Origin: Clostridiales bacterium | GTDB taxonomy: Bacteria > Bacillota > Clostridia > Lachnospirales > Lachnospiraceae | Reading direction: 5' to 3' | DNA: 64,000 nt | Assembly: GCA_012735495.1 (NCBI GenBank) | Contig: JAAYHD010000032.1 | Location: 43,762 to 107,761 of the forward strand | Shown here: piece after piece, positions 8,982 to 18,787 of the stretch | Layout: every line of letters begins with the position of its first letter | Numbering within the stretch: the stretch's first letter is position 1 | Translations under genes and position numbers: made by a program | The notes under the pieces: generated by a model | The model's input: the letters and a program-made list of their open reading frames with translations, nothing else | Told to the model about the DNA's origin: nothing | The model's database searches: none

Positions 8982-10163
8982 ATGTTTAAGGACGTTGTAG
9001 TTGTATCACAGGCAAGAACCGCAGTCGGCGGTTTCGGCGGTTCACTAAAGGATTTTAACAGTATAGATCTGGCCGTAATTGTTATAAAAGAAGCCATAAA
9101 AAGAGCAGGAATCGATCCTAAAGAGATTGATGAAGTAGTTATGGGATGTGTGGCACAGCACGGGCTTAACGCATTTTTGTCAAGAATTGCGGCCCTTAGG
9201 GCGGGCTGTTCAATAGAAAGCTCCGCTCTGAATGTCAACAGGCTGTGTTCATCCGGTCTCCAGGCAATTGTAACCGCCGCAACATCAATTGACCATGGTG
9301 ATTATGACGTGGCTGTAGCCGGCGGTACTGAAAGCATGAGCAACATACCGTATGCCATATATAATGCCAGATGGGGGCTTCGCATGGGCAATTCGGTGCT
9401 GTCGGACGAGCTGACAGCCGCTTTGTCCGAGCCTATTGCGGGCAATGGCACCCATATTGCAATCACGGCGGAAAATGTCAGTGAGAGATACGGCATCAGC
9501 AGGCAGCGCCTCGATGAATACTCCCTGGAAAGCCAGAACCGTGCCTTAAATGCCATAAAGGAAGGCAAGTTCAAGGAAGAAATTGTTCCAATTGAAATAA
9601 AGACCAAGAATGAGGTCAGAATTTTTGATACGGATGAGCATCCCCGCGAAACGACCATTGAGAAGCTCGCAAAGCTTAGGGCTTTTGCAAAGGCGGACGG
9701 AATTGTAACCGCGGGTAATGCTTCCGGAGTAAATGACGGAGCCGCTGCACTGGTTTTGATGACCTCTAAGAAAGCTGATGATCTTGGATGCAGGCCACTT
9801 GTCCGGGTGGTCGATTATGCTGTCGCCGGCGTCGATCCGAACTATATGGGCATGGGACCGGTTTATTCAACTAAAAAACTGCTTGAGAAAACCGGCCTTG
9901 CCATAGAAGATATCGGTCTTGTTGAGCTGAACGAAGCATTTGCGGCCCAGGCAATCGCTTGCATCGACGAGCTTGGCTTCGATTATTCCATCGTTAACGT
10001 AAACGGAAGCGGGATTTCCCTCGGCCATCCTATAGGAGCCACCGGAGCGATTATTTCCATAAAGCTTATAAACGAGATGAGACGCCGCAATGTACGCTAC
10101 GGACTGGCAACGCTGTGTATCGGCGGCGGCCAGGGCTTATCCGTTCTGTATGAATTAATGTAA
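8982..10163 (+). CDS. Thiolase family protein (acetyl-CoA acetyltransferase)
   Basis: Catalytic Cys in NVNRLCSSGLQAIV, VNGSGISLGHPIGATGA, and ATLCIGGGQG: all thiolase active-site motifs present. Confidence 0.93.
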   Translation: MFKDVVVVSQARTAVGGFGGSLKDFNSIDLAVIVIKEAIKRAGIDPKEIDEVVMGCVAQHGLNAFLSRIAALRAGCSIESSALNVNRLCSSGLQAIVTAATSIDHGDYDVAVAGGTESMSNIPYAIYNARWGLRMGNSVLSDELTAALSEPIAGNGTHIAITAENVSERYGISRQRLDEYSLESQNRALNAIKEGKFKEEIVPIEIKTKNEVRIFDTDEHPRETTIEKLAKLRAFAKADGIVTAGNASGVNDGAAALVLMTSKKADDLGCRPLVRVVDYAVAGVDPNYMGMGPVYSTKKLLEKTGLAIEDIGLVELNEAFAAQAIACIDELGFDYSIVNVNGSGISLGHPIGATGAIISIKLINEMRRRNVRYGLATLCIGGGQGLSVLYELM

Positions 10164-10189
10164 ACTTTTTTGATACATGGGAGGTTGAA

Positions 10190-11626
10190 ATGAACGAACA
10201 GCCGGTCGGCAGCAATGAATTGTTAAGTTCATATGCCGCTTACAACAAGGAAGCAGTGGATCTTGAGCTTCAAAACGCATTAAGAGACAGCCGTCATAAA
10301 ATCGTTGTGCTGGATGATGATCCTACGGGAGTCCAGACCGTACACGGCGTTTATGTTTATACCGACTGGAGCAAAGACAGCATAAAACGGGGCTTTGAAG
10401 ATGAAAACTCCATATTTTTCATTCTTACAAATTCCAGGGGTTTTACTGAAGAGGAAACCATCCGGGTCCATCAGGAAATCGCGGCAAATATAGTTGCCGC
10501 AGCCAGGGAAACCGGCCGGAAATTCATAGTAATCAGCAGAGGCGATTCAACCCTTCGAGGCCACTACCCTGTTGAAACGGAAGTATTAAGGAATAAAATC
10601 GAAGAGCTGACGGGTGAAAAGATTCATGGCGAGGTAATTATCCCGTTCTTCCTGGAGGGCGGCCGTTATACCGTAAACAACGTGCATTACGTAAAAGAAA
10701 ATGATGTCCTGGTTCCTGCGGGCAAGACCGAATTTGCAATGGATAAAACCTTTGCATATTCGAGCTCACACCTGGGTGAATGGATAGAAGAAAAAAGCAA
10801 AGGGGCTTACCCGAAAGACGATGTGACCTATATCGGCCTTGATGAATTGAGAGACATGGATTATGAAGGCATCTATAAAAAGCTGATGCGTGTGGAAGGA
10901 TTTAACAAAATTGTTGTCAACTCCATTGATTACTATGATGTGAAGGTTTTTGTGACCGCTCTTATGAAAGCCATATCCGAAGGTAAGAATTTCATATTCC
11001 GAAGCGCAGCGTCTCTTACAAAGGTAATTGGGGGAATAAGCGACAAGCCTTTGCTTACGCGGGAGGAACTGGTAAATACCGCCAACAAAAACGGCGGCAT
11101 TATAATAGTCGGTTCCCATGTCAAAAAGACAACCAGTCAGCTTGAAAACCTCAAACAGCTTGACGGTGTTAAATTCATAGAGTTTAACCAGCATCTTGTT
11201 CAGGACGACGAAGCCTTTGAAGCTGAAATCAGGCGGGTTATTAAGGAAGCTGAAGACACCATATCGTCAGGCCGTACTGCTGCCGTTTATACCAAAAGGG
11301 AGCGCTTCGACCTAAATACCGGCAACAAGGAGGACGAACTGCGTCTTGCCGTTAAAATATCGGATGCGGTAACAAGAATAATCTCCGACCTGTCGGTCAG
11401 ACCCAACTTTATTATTGCCAAAGGAGGCATCACCTCCAGCGATATTGGAACTAAAGGATTAAGAGTAAAAAGAGCGTTGGTCCTGGGCCAGATCCTTCAT
11501 GGTGTGCCCGTGTGGCTTACAGGAGAGGAAAGCAAATTTCCCGGCATGCCTTATGTCATATTCCCGGGCAACGTAGGCTCTCCCACATCATTGCTGGAAG
11601 CGGTTAAAATCATGCTTCCCGACTAA
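10190..11626 (+). CDS. Four-carbon acid sugar kinase family protein (DUF1537, OtnK/DtnK-like)
   Basis: VVLDDDPTGVQTVHGVYVYTDW...ISRGDSTLRGHYPVE...FIIAKGGITSSDIGTKGLRVKRALVLGQILHGVPVW: DUF1537 N- and C-terminal motifs. Confidence 0.92.
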   Translation: MNEQPVGSNELLSSYAAYNKEAVDLELQNALRDSRHKIVVLDDDPTGVQTVHGVYVYTDWSKDSIKRGFEDENSIFFILTNSRGFTEEETIRVHQEIAANIVAAARETGRKFIVISRGDSTLRGHYPVETEVLRNKIEELTGEKIHGEVIIPFFLEGGRYTVNNVHYVKENDVLVPAGKTEFAMDKTFAYSSSHLGEWIEEKSKGAYPKDDVTYIGLDELRDMDYEGIYKKLMRVEGFNKIVVNSIDYYDVKVFVTALMKAISEGKNFIFRSAASLTKVIGGISDKPLLTREELVNTANKNGGIIIVGSHVKKTTSQLENLKQLDGVKFIEFNQHLVQDDEAFEAEIRRVIKEAEDTISSGRTAAVYTKRERFDLNTGNKEDELRLAVKISDAVTRIISDLSVRPNFIIAKGGITSSDIGTKGLRVKRALVLGQILHGVPVWLTGEESKFPGMPYVIFPGNVGSPTSLLEAVKIMLPD

Positions 11627-11684
11627 AACTTTAAAATATAAAGGAATTAATGCGCATAAATCATGCGACGGATTGGAGGTAAAT

Positions 11685-12425
11685 ATGAAGCTTAAAGGAA
11701 AATATGCCGTGGTAACCGGAGCGGCAAGAGGAATAGGTGAGGCAATAGCATTAAGATTTTTGGAAGACGGTATTGAAGGAGTTGCGTTGCTTGACCTTGA
11801 TGAACAGACCGTAAAACAGACCGCTGCCAAATTGGATCCCGGCGGCAAAAGGGCTTTTGGCTTTAAATGCAACGTGGCTTCCAAGGAAGAGGTTGCATCC
11901 GTGTTCGAAAGCATTACAGCACAGTTTGGCAGGATAGACATACTTGTGAACAATGCCGGCATTACCAGGGACGCAATGTTCCATAAAATGACCGACGAGC
12001 AGTGGGATACGGTTATAGATGTCAATCTTAACAGTGTCTATAACTGCTGCAAGGCTGTGGTGCCGGGCATGAGAGAGCGGGGCTATGGAAAGATTGTCAA
12101 TCTTGCATCCGTGTCTGCCTTCGGCAATATTGGACAAACAAATTATGGCGCTTCAAAAGCCGCCCTTATTGGATTTACGAAATGCCTTGCAAAGGAGCTG
12201 GCAAGGAATAACTGTACCGTAAATGCTATAGCCCCAAGCTATATAAATACCGAAATGCTTCAGGCGGTTCCGGAAAACGTAATGGCAAAATTTATTGCCG
12301 CTGTTCCCGCCAACCGCCTTGGAGAGCCAAGCGAAGTGGCCTCGGTGGTATCATTCTTAAGCTCGGACGATTCCAGCTTTATTACCGGGGAGTGCATTGT
12401 CGTTTCCGGCGGTTCATATATGTAA
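11685..12425 (+). CDS. SDR family oxidoreductase (FabG-like)
   Basis: VVTGAARGIGEAIALRF, NNAGITRD, YGASKAALIGFTK; RBS GGAGG ahead of ATG at 11685. Confidence 0.93.
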   Translation: MKLKGKYAVVTGAARGIGEAIALRFLEDGIEGVALLDLDEQTVKQTAAKLDPGGKRAFGFKCNVASKEEVASVFESITAQFGRIDILVNNAGITRDAMFHKMTDEQWDTVIDVNLNSVYNCCKAVVPGMRERGYGKIVNLASVSAFGNIGQTNYGASKAALIGFTKCLAKELARNNCTVNAIAPSYINTEMLQAVPENVMAKFIAAVPANRLGEPSEVASVVSFLSSDDSSFITGECIVVSGGSYM

Positions 12426-12480
12426 GAACTCCCGATGACAAAACCTTATATACAAGATTATTTTGGAGGTGCCAGTTAAA

Positions 12481-12921
12481 ATGAAGATAGCGGTAGGCAG
12501 CGATCATGCGGGCTATGAATTAAAGGTTAAGCTGCTTGATGAAATCAGGGCGTTAGGCCATGAAGTCATCGATTTTGGAAGCTATGACCCGAATCCCGTC
12601 GATTTCCCTGATATAGCAAAGCTTGTAACCGGAGCGATACTAAGCGGTGAATGCAAACGCGGCATCATGTTCTGCGGAACCGGTGTGGGTGCAGCCATAG
12701 CCTGCAATAAGGTGAAAGGAATTAGGGCATCGGTCTGCCATGATATCTATTCCGCACACCAGTGTGTCGAACATGACGATGTACAGGTAATGTGCCTGGG
12801 TAACCAGATTATCGGGCATTCCGTGGCACTGGAGCTGATAAAGATATTCCTGGAGGCGGAGTTCTCCACGGATGAGGATTTCAGGCGGCGTGTAAACAAG
12901 CTGTCACAGATGGAAAGCTAA
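12481..12921 (+). CDS. RpiB/LacA/LacB family sugar-phosphate isomerase
   Basis: MKIAVGSDHAGYELKVKLLDEI...GIMFCGTGVGAAIACNKVKGIRASVCHD: RpiB motifs. Confidence 0.93.
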   Translation: MKIAVGSDHAGYELKVKLLDEIRALGHEVIDFGSYDPNPVDFPDIAKLVTGAILSGECKRGIMFCGTGVGAAIACNKVKGIRASVCHDIYSAHQCVEHDDVQVMCLGNQIIGHSVALELIKIFLEAEFSTDEDFRRRVNKLSQMES

Positions 12922-12971
12922 TGTTTCTCCCCTAAGGGTAGTTTTTGGGGTAGTTTTTTTATCCCCCCCTG

Positions 12972-13029
12972 ATGGCATATTATGCCATAAATGACTGTAA
13001 GGCCGCTCCAGCTGTCGCTGGCCGCGGCC
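12972..13029. terminator. Hairpins between convergent rpiB and cotJ operons, probable bidirectional terminator
   Basis: ATGGCATA-T-TATGCCAT (12972-12988) and GGCCGC(T)CCAGC-TGTC-GCTGG(CC)GCGGCC (13001-13029) followed by ATTTATATTTTT. Confidence 0.6.
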
Positions 13030-13046
13030 ATTTATATTTTTAATGT

Positions 13047-13655
13047 TTATTTCTTTATATCAGGCAGGTAATCCGGATTAATCGCGTAGAAGTTCTTGGA
13101 ATCCAGTTCGTCAAGAACAATGCGCAGCGCTTCGCCGAATCTCTGGAAATGGTTGATTTCCCTTTGCCTTAGGAACTTAATCGGATCACATACCTCCTGG
13201 TCATGAACCAGGCGCAGTATGTTGTCGTAGGTGGTCCTTGCCTTTTGTTCGGCGGCCATGTCTTCTATCAAATCGGTGATAACATCGCCCTTGCTTTGGA
13301 AGAACGTGGACGTAAAAGGTATCCCTCCGGCTGACTGGGGCCACAAGCCCAACGTATGGTCCACGTAATACTTCTCAAAGCCGCTCTCCATAATTTCCTG
13401 GGGTGTTATATCCTTGGTAAGCTGGTGAACTATTGCGCTTACAATCTCCATGTGGGCCAGCTCCTCCGTGCCTATATCCGTGAGAACACCGGCAACCTTC
13501 TTATTCTTTGTTGAATAACGCTGGGACAGATAGCGCATGGATGCGGCTAGTTCACCGTCCGGTCCGCCAAACTGGCTCATTATAACCATAGCAAGCTTTG
13601 GATTTCTGCATGTAATATTTACAGGATATTGCAATCTTCTCTCATAACTCCACAT
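13047..13655 (-). CDS. cotJC: Manganese catalase-like spore coat protein CotJC
   Basis: MWSYERRLQYPVNITCRNPKLAMVIMSQFGGPDGELAASMRYLSQRYS...GTEELAHMEIV: di-Mn catalase/CotJC; downstream of cotJA/cotJB-like ORFs. Confidence 0.95.
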   Translation of the reverse strand: MWSYERRLQYPVNITCRNPKLAMVIMSQFGGPDGELAASMRYLSQRYSTKNKKVAGVLTDIGTEELAHMEIVSAIVHQLTKDITPQEIMESGFEKYYVDHTLGLWPQSAGGIPFTSTFFQSKGDVITDLIEDMAAEQKARTTYDNILRLVHDQEVCDPIKFLRQREINHFQRFGEALRIVLDELDSKNFYAINPDYLPDIKK

Positions 13656-13658
13656 TCA

Positions 13659-13916
13659 CTAGCACCTTCCTTCCCACGGCCAGGGCTCTTCAACCCAGGC
13701 CCATCTGTTCTTGACATCCACATCATAGCTGTATATCGGTCCGTAGTTTCTGGTATATTCTTTAACGGCTTCTTCTCTGACCCGGCTGATCTTCTCCCAA
13801 TAATCCAGCGCTTCCCGGTCCGTAGGATGGGTGTCGAGATATATTCTCAAATCATCCATAACGAAGCTGGTTGCGGTAATAAACGCGAACAGCTTATCCC
13901 TGTTATTAACATTCAT
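13659..13916 (-). CDS. cotJB: Spore coat protein CotJB
   Basis: FVMDDLRIYLDTHPTDREALDYWEKISRVREEAVKEYTRNYGPI...WVEEPWPWEGRC. Confidence 0.93.
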   Translation of the reverse strand: MNVNNRDKLFAFITATSFVMDDLRIYLDTHPTDREALDYWEKISRVREEAVKEYTRNYGPIYSYDVDVKNRWAWVEEPWPWEGRC

Positions 13917-13919
13917 CCA

Positions 13920-14204
13920 TCAGCATCCCCTTCCGTACCAGTCGTATTGCAATTCTTTAAATAAAGTCCCGTTCTCCAGGGCGGCAAATTCATTCTCATA
14001 CAGATCCCTGAAGCACTGCCACGGAACATAGCACATACCTATCGGAAAACGTTCCGGCTTGAAATCATCCTCGCAATAGCTCCTGCTTCTTTCGCATCCG
14101 CAGTCGCTGTCCGGGATATCACCGCATACCGGCTGGGTAGCCCTGTAAGGAGGAACATACCGGCTGCGTCCCATATTGCTGTGATACATCCGTCTATCCA
14201 TCAA
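13920..14204 (-). CDS. cotJA: Spore coat associated protein CotJA
   Basis: IGMCYVPWQCFRDLYENEFAALENGTLFKELQYDWYGRGC: CotJA motif; operon with cotJB/cotJC. Confidence 0.85.
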   Translation of the reverse strand: MMDRRMYHSNMGRSRYVPPYRATQPVCGDIPDSDCGCERSRSYCEDDFKPERFPIGMCYVPWQCFRDLYENEFAALENGTLFKELQYDWYGRGC

Positions 14205-14332
14205 GAATACTCCTTTCGATTAATTGAAAACTTTATAACATCTTTTGCTTTATATATCTTATGAAGATAGGACAATTCTGTGCCTGTATGGAACGCTGAA
14301 AAGTGTTTTATTGATTTAATAAGTGCAATTTA

Positions 14333-14361
14333 TTGACAATATAGCGCAATTCATATAATAT
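14333..14361 (+). promoter_or_regulatory. Sigma-A-type promoter upstream of diacylglycerol kinase gene
   Basis: TTGACA (14333-14338) with TATAAT/TAATAT at 14354-14361. Confidence 0.55.
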
Positions 14362-14414
14362 TTAATTAGTAATTTTGCTAAAGACAGTCTAAGTCAAGGA
14401 GAAAAAGCCGGGGG

Positions 14415-15341
14415 ATGTATCATTTTATAATTAATCCAAACTCAAGCTCGGGAAAGGGAATCCGCCATTGGTGGACCGTCAAGGAGGAGCTGGACCGAAA
14501 TAATATAGCATATACAGCAGATTTCACAAAATATGAGGGACATGCCGTCGAGTTGGTCGAAAAAATCTGCCGGAAATACGACGGCATAAAAACCATTGTC
14601 GTCCTGGGAGGCGACGGGACTTTAAATGAAGTAATCAACGGAATTGAAAACTTTGACGATGTAACCTTGGGATATATCCCTTCCGGTTCAAGCAACGACT
14701 TGGCCCGAAGCTTAAAGATTCCCAGGAAACCGAAAAAATCCCTTGAGATGGTACTTAGACCATCCCGGTATATATACCTTGATTACGGGGAAATTACGTT
14801 CAGTGACCAGGAAGTTAAACCCAGAAAATTCGGATGCTCCAGCGGAATAGGATATGATGCGGGTGTGTGTGCGGAAGTGCAGCAATCCCCGCTGAAAAAG
14901 AAGCTTAACCGCTTTGGCGCAGGAAAATTCATATATCTGGCCATAGCCATCAAGCAGCTCTTTGGCACGAAGTTTCAGAATGCAACCATTATCCTGGATG
15001 AAACAAGAAGTGAAATGTATTCGAAGGTTCTCCTCATATCCAACATGATTCACCAGTATGAGGGAGGGGGCCTAAAAATGGCTCCGGACGCCGATCCTAC
15101 TGACGGCAAGCTCAGCATATGCGTAGTTCACGGATTGCCTAAAATATTGATTCTGCTGCTTTTACCGACCATTATTTTCGGCAGGCACATTCATCTGAAA
15201 GGCGTGGAAACCTTCAATTGCTCAAGCATTGAGATTATGCTGGAGGATAGGGCGGCCGTTCATACCGACGGAGAAGTTCCGGCCTTCAGCTCACATATAA
15301 ATGTCCGCTGTATCCCGCGAAAGATTAGGATGATTCTATGA
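14415..15341 (+). CDS. Diacylglycerol kinase family lipid kinase
   Basis: YHFIINPNSSSGKG...VVLGGDGTLNEVINGI...LGYIPSGSSNDLARSL: DAGK catalytic domain motifs. Confidence 0.95.
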   Translation: MYHFIINPNSSSGKGIRHWWTVKEELDRNNIAYTADFTKYEGHAVELVEKICRKYDGIKTIVVLGGDGTLNEVINGIENFDDVTLGYIPSGSSNDLARSLKIPRKPKKSLEMVLRPSRYIYLDYGEITFSDQEVKPRKFGCSSGIGYDAGVCAEVQQSPLKKKLNRFGAGKFIYLAIAIKQLFGTKFQNATIILDETRSEMYSKVLLISNMIHQYEGGGLKMAPDADPTDGKLSICVVHGLPKILILLLLPTIIFGRHIHLKGVETFNCSSIEIMLEDRAAVHTDGEVPAFSSHINVRCIPRKIRMIL

Positions 15342-15348
15342 TAATACA

Positions 15349-16248
15349 ATGAAAGCAGGTGTAAATATGCGCAGGCGTTCAAACATGGAGACATCCTCCA
15401 TGATTGTTTTACTAACCATTATCAGTATTGTCGTTCAGTTTGCTGCTTATTATTTTCTTGCTCTGCCGTATCTCATCCTTGGAATAAGCAGCGCCGCGGT
15501 AATTGTATGTATTCATATCCTGTTGGAACAGTCTCTGTCATATGAACCCTGCACCGCATATACCATTCTGCTTTTGTTCATATCGTCGATTATTACCGTT
15601 TTATCCTATCCGAAAGCGGAAAGCAACATTTTCCCGTATACCAACACCATGTTGGGAATCATAGCGGTCAACTGGGCTGTTCCCATGCTGTACTGCTTTA
15701 TACGGAATATGTTTGATTATGGCAACAGGATTGAAAGGTTCAATTCCTTCTACCGTAATATAAGCCTGGTATTCATAGTGTTTTACATTGTTTTCCTTCT
15801 GTACGGGTCATTCTCGACAGGCTCCATAGCGGCATTAAACCGCATCAGGTCCAATCATCAAAACTTTACGCCGTTTTGGTGGATTGCCACTTTGATTGAA
15901 GATTATCTAAACGATATGATTCCTTTAAGCGACATACTTGCGTACCTGTTCGGCAGGATTATGATATTCATCCCATACGGCTTTTACATTATCCTGGTAT
16001 TCAGATACCGGTCAAAACTGATCCGGTTCATATCCCTGCTTTTGCTTCCTTTACTGATTGAGCTGATCCAGTACTTCATAATACCTGCCAGATGTGATGT
16101 TGACGATTTGATATATGCGTTTATAGGAGGAATATTAGGCGGTCTGTTGTATTATCTTACGAATGCCATATACCGTGCGTTTTCCAATAAGGATTTCCTG
16201 TCCAAGGATTCCGAATACAAATATTCCAGCGGTTCCATGCACTTTTAA
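15349..16248 (+). CDS. VanZ family membrane protein
   Basis: Multi-TM; FIPYGFYIILVFRYRS...LIELIQYFIIPARCDVDDLIYAFIGGILGGLLYY: VanZ-like C-terminus. Confidence 0.8.
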   Translation: MKAGVNMRRRSNMETSSMIVLLTIISIVVQFAAYYFLALPYLILGISSAAVIVCIHILLEQSLSYEPCTAYTILLLFISSIITVLSYPKAESNIFPYTNTMLGIIAVNWAVPMLYCFIRNMFDYGNRIERFNSFYRNISLVFIVFYIVFLLYGSFSTGSIAALNRIRSNHQNFTPFWWIATLIEDYLNDMIPLSDILAYLFGRIMIFIPYGFYIILVFRYRSKLIRFISLLLLPLLIELIQYFIIPARCDVDDLIYAFIGGILGGLLYYLTNAIYRAFSNKDFLSKDSEYKYSSGSMHF

Positions 16249-18629
16249 CGGTTCCAGAATTCCGATACTATATCGGCCATGGAATCAATATCCACGGGGA
16301 CAAAAGGGAACCACTCCCTTGGGAACAGCTGATAGTATTTCGGCTGGGCAAACCTCTCATCCAACAGTAAAATAATGCCCCGGTCTTCTTCCGTACGGAT
16401 TACCCGTCCTGCAGACTGCAGGACTTTATTCATGCCCTGGTAAAGGTAAGCATAATCGAAGCCGTTCTTGCCCCTTTCGTCAAAATAACTTCTGAAAAGC
16501 TCCCTTTCGTTGCAGACCATGGGCAGTCCGGGACCAACTATAACCGCTCCTATGAGCCTGCTTCTTTTTAAATCGATGCCCTCGCTGAATATACCGCCCA
16601 TAACGCAGAACGCAATTCGCGTCTGCGTCGGGTTTTCCACAAAATCCTCGAGAAACATCTCTTTTTCCTCTTCCTTCATATTGCTGCCCTGCATTACAAT
16701 TCCGTCAATTTCGCCTTCCGCGAGCTCAAAAACCGCCTGCATCATTTGGTACGAAGGAAAAAAGACCAGGTAATTCCCTGTTTTCAGTCTTGTAAACTCC
16801 TTGATATATCTTATAATCCTCCGGTATTCGCTGTTGTTCCTCCTGTTATATCTGGTGCTTACGTCGGCTCCCACCATTACCAGCCGGTTTTCCTTCTTAA
16901 AGGACGACGGGGCATATACGGCATAATCGTCCTCATTTCCTCCCAACTGGTCCATGTAATACTTGATGGGAAGCAGGGTCGCGGAAAAAAGCACCGCGCT
17001 CCTGCCCCGTTCATAACACCTGGCCAGGTTTTTTGACGGATCCATGCATTGAAGCTTTATTCTGAATCTCTCATCTTCATCATAATCGGTATATATCGTA
17101 TAATTCTCATCCAGAATATCATATATATTAAGAAAATGCCTTATATCCAGGTACAGCTTGCTTATCTCCTCGCCGACATTCTTAGCTTCCTGGAAATAAG
17201 CTTCATACTCACCTATAAGCTCCATAAGGTGTATGATAAAGTCACTGATATCGTAAACAACCTCAAACTCGTCACATTCTCTCTTAAGCTTCAGCAGATC
17301 CTTGTTGCACTTGTCAATGCATTTAACCAGCTTGGTATGAGCGTCCTTTACGGACCGCTTCACCAGCAGGAAATCCTCCTTGTATAAGACGGCGCTGAAC
17401 ATCTCCCTGGCCCTGTCCACAAGATTATGGGCTTCGTCAATCAGGAAAACATAGTCCTCCTGCCTGTCGTTGGCAAAAAACCTGCGAAGATAAACATTCG
17501 GGTCAAAGACATAATTGTAATCACATATGATTGCATCGGACCACAAGGTCACATCCAGGGACATTTCAAACGGACAGACATTATGCTTTTTGGCATAATA
17601 TAAAATCAGGTCCCTGGTTATTTTATCCTCGTTTATGAGCATATCGTATACCGCCGCGTTAACCCTGTCATAATGGCCCTTGGCCCTGGGGCAGGATGCC
17701 GGGTTGCAGTCCGGTTTATCCAATATGCATACCTTTTCCTTTGCCGTTATGGTGGTTACCTTGATGCTTAATCCCTTGTCCGTAAGAACCCGGAATGTTT
17801 CTTCCGCGGCTGTTCTTGTTATGGTCTTGGCCGTAAGGTAAAAAATCTTGCTGACAATCCCGGTTCCCATCGCTTTGACTGCCGGAAACACCGTAGATAT
17901 TGTCTTTCCGACACCCGTGGGGGCTTCTATGAACAGCTTCTTCTTTCTAAGTATGGTCCTATAAACACCTGCTGCCAGCTCCTTCTGGCCTTCCCTGTAT
18001 GTAAACGGGAATTCAAGGGCATTTATCCCGTCGTTTCTTTTGTCTATCCATTTTATTTGCCATACCGCCCATTTCGCATATTCGTTAATCAAATCATTAA
18101 ACCACCGGCCGATTTCCTCGAAAGAAAAACTCTCTTCAAAGTATTTGACGCTTTCCGATTCCAGGTTGACATATGTCAGGCGTATGCCTATTTGCGAATG
18201 CCTGTGTTTTACAGCATATATGTATGCATAGCACATTGCCTGGGCCCGGTGGACCGAAACCGGTTCTGCCAGGTATGCCAGGTCCATGTATACCCCTTTA
18301 ATTTCATCAATTACCGCCTCGGGCTTTGCGCCGATGAATGAATCATCCGCTTCATCCGGCTTGCTTGAAAATACCCCGTCCGCCCTGCCTTCCACCGTTA
18401 GCTCCAGGGATACCCCGTCATAATTCACAGGAACCGTGATGCTTAAAGCAACCTCGGACGCATAATCCGCCCCCATCTGCTTTTGAAGCTTCCTGTGAAT
18501 GCGCCCTCCGGCTCGCATGGCTTCGATCTCGTCCCTGCCTCCCCGGGTATTGTCCAGGTCTCCGCTTCGCATGATAAACTCCACAAGATTCCTAACAGAT
18601 ATGCTGATTTCCTTGACACTTTCGCTCAT
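16245..18629 (-). CDS. DinG/XPD-family ATP-dependent DNA helicase
   Basis: Walker A APTGVGKT, DEAH box (LIDEAHNLVDRA), Fe-S-type Cys cluster (CILDKPDCNPASC...CPFE), GRVIRTEEDRG. Start at MSESVKEISISVRNLVEFI preferred over 18692. Confidence 0.92.
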   Translation of the reverse strand: MSESVKEISISVRNLVEFIMRSGDLDNTRGGRDEIEAMRAGGRIHRKLQKQMGADYASEVALSITVPVNYDGVSLELTVEGRADGVFSSKPDEADDSFIGAKPEAVIDEIKGVYMDLAYLAEPVSVHRAQAMCYAYIYAVKHRHSQIGIRLTYVNLESESVKYFEESFSFEEIGRWFNDLINEYAKWAVWQIKWIDKRNDGINALEFPFTYREGQKELAAGVYRTILRKKKLFIEAPTGVGKTISTVFPAVKAMGTGIVSKIFYLTAKTITRTAAEETFRVLTDKGLSIKVTTITAKEKVCILDKPDCNPASCPRAKGHYDRVNAAVYDMLINEDKITRDLILYYAKKHNVCPFEMSLDVTLWSDAIICDYNYVFDPNVYLRRFFANDRQEDYVFLIDEAHNLVDRAREMFSAVLYKEDFLLVKRSVKDAHTKLVKCIDKCNKDLLKLKRECDEFEVVYDISDFIIHLMELIGEYEAYFQEAKNVGEEISKLYLDIRHFLNIYDILDENYTIYTDYDEDERFRIKLQCMDPSKNLARCYERGRSAVLFSATLLPIKYYMDQLGGNEDDYAVYAPSSFKKENRLVMVGADVSTRYNRRNNSEYRRIIRYIKEFTRLKTGNYLVFFPSYQMMQAVFELAEGEIDGIVMQGSNMKEEEKEMFLEDFVENPTQTRIAFCVMGGIFSEGIDLKRSRLIGAVIVGPGLPMVCNERELFRSYFDERGKNGFDYAYLYQGMNKVLQSAGRVIRTEEDRGIILLLDERFAQPKYYQLFPREWFPFVPVDIDSMADIVSEFWNR

Positions 18630-18683
18630 AAACGGTTTCCTCCATGGCAGCCGGACATAATCTGCCGGCAATATGGGATATAA

Positions 18684-18727
18684 AAAAGACATCCTGCAGG
18701 ATGCCCGATGACATCCTTCGGATGTCT
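18684..18727 (-). terminator. Terminator downstream of the small ORF 18788-19030
   Basis: Minus strand GACATCC-GAA-GGATGTC then GCATCCTGCAGGATG-TCTTTTTTATA. Confidence 0.6.
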
Positions 18728-18787
18728 TTAATTATAGCATAATTTTTGATTTTATACCCGGAAACTGTCCGAATTACCATTAAGAAT

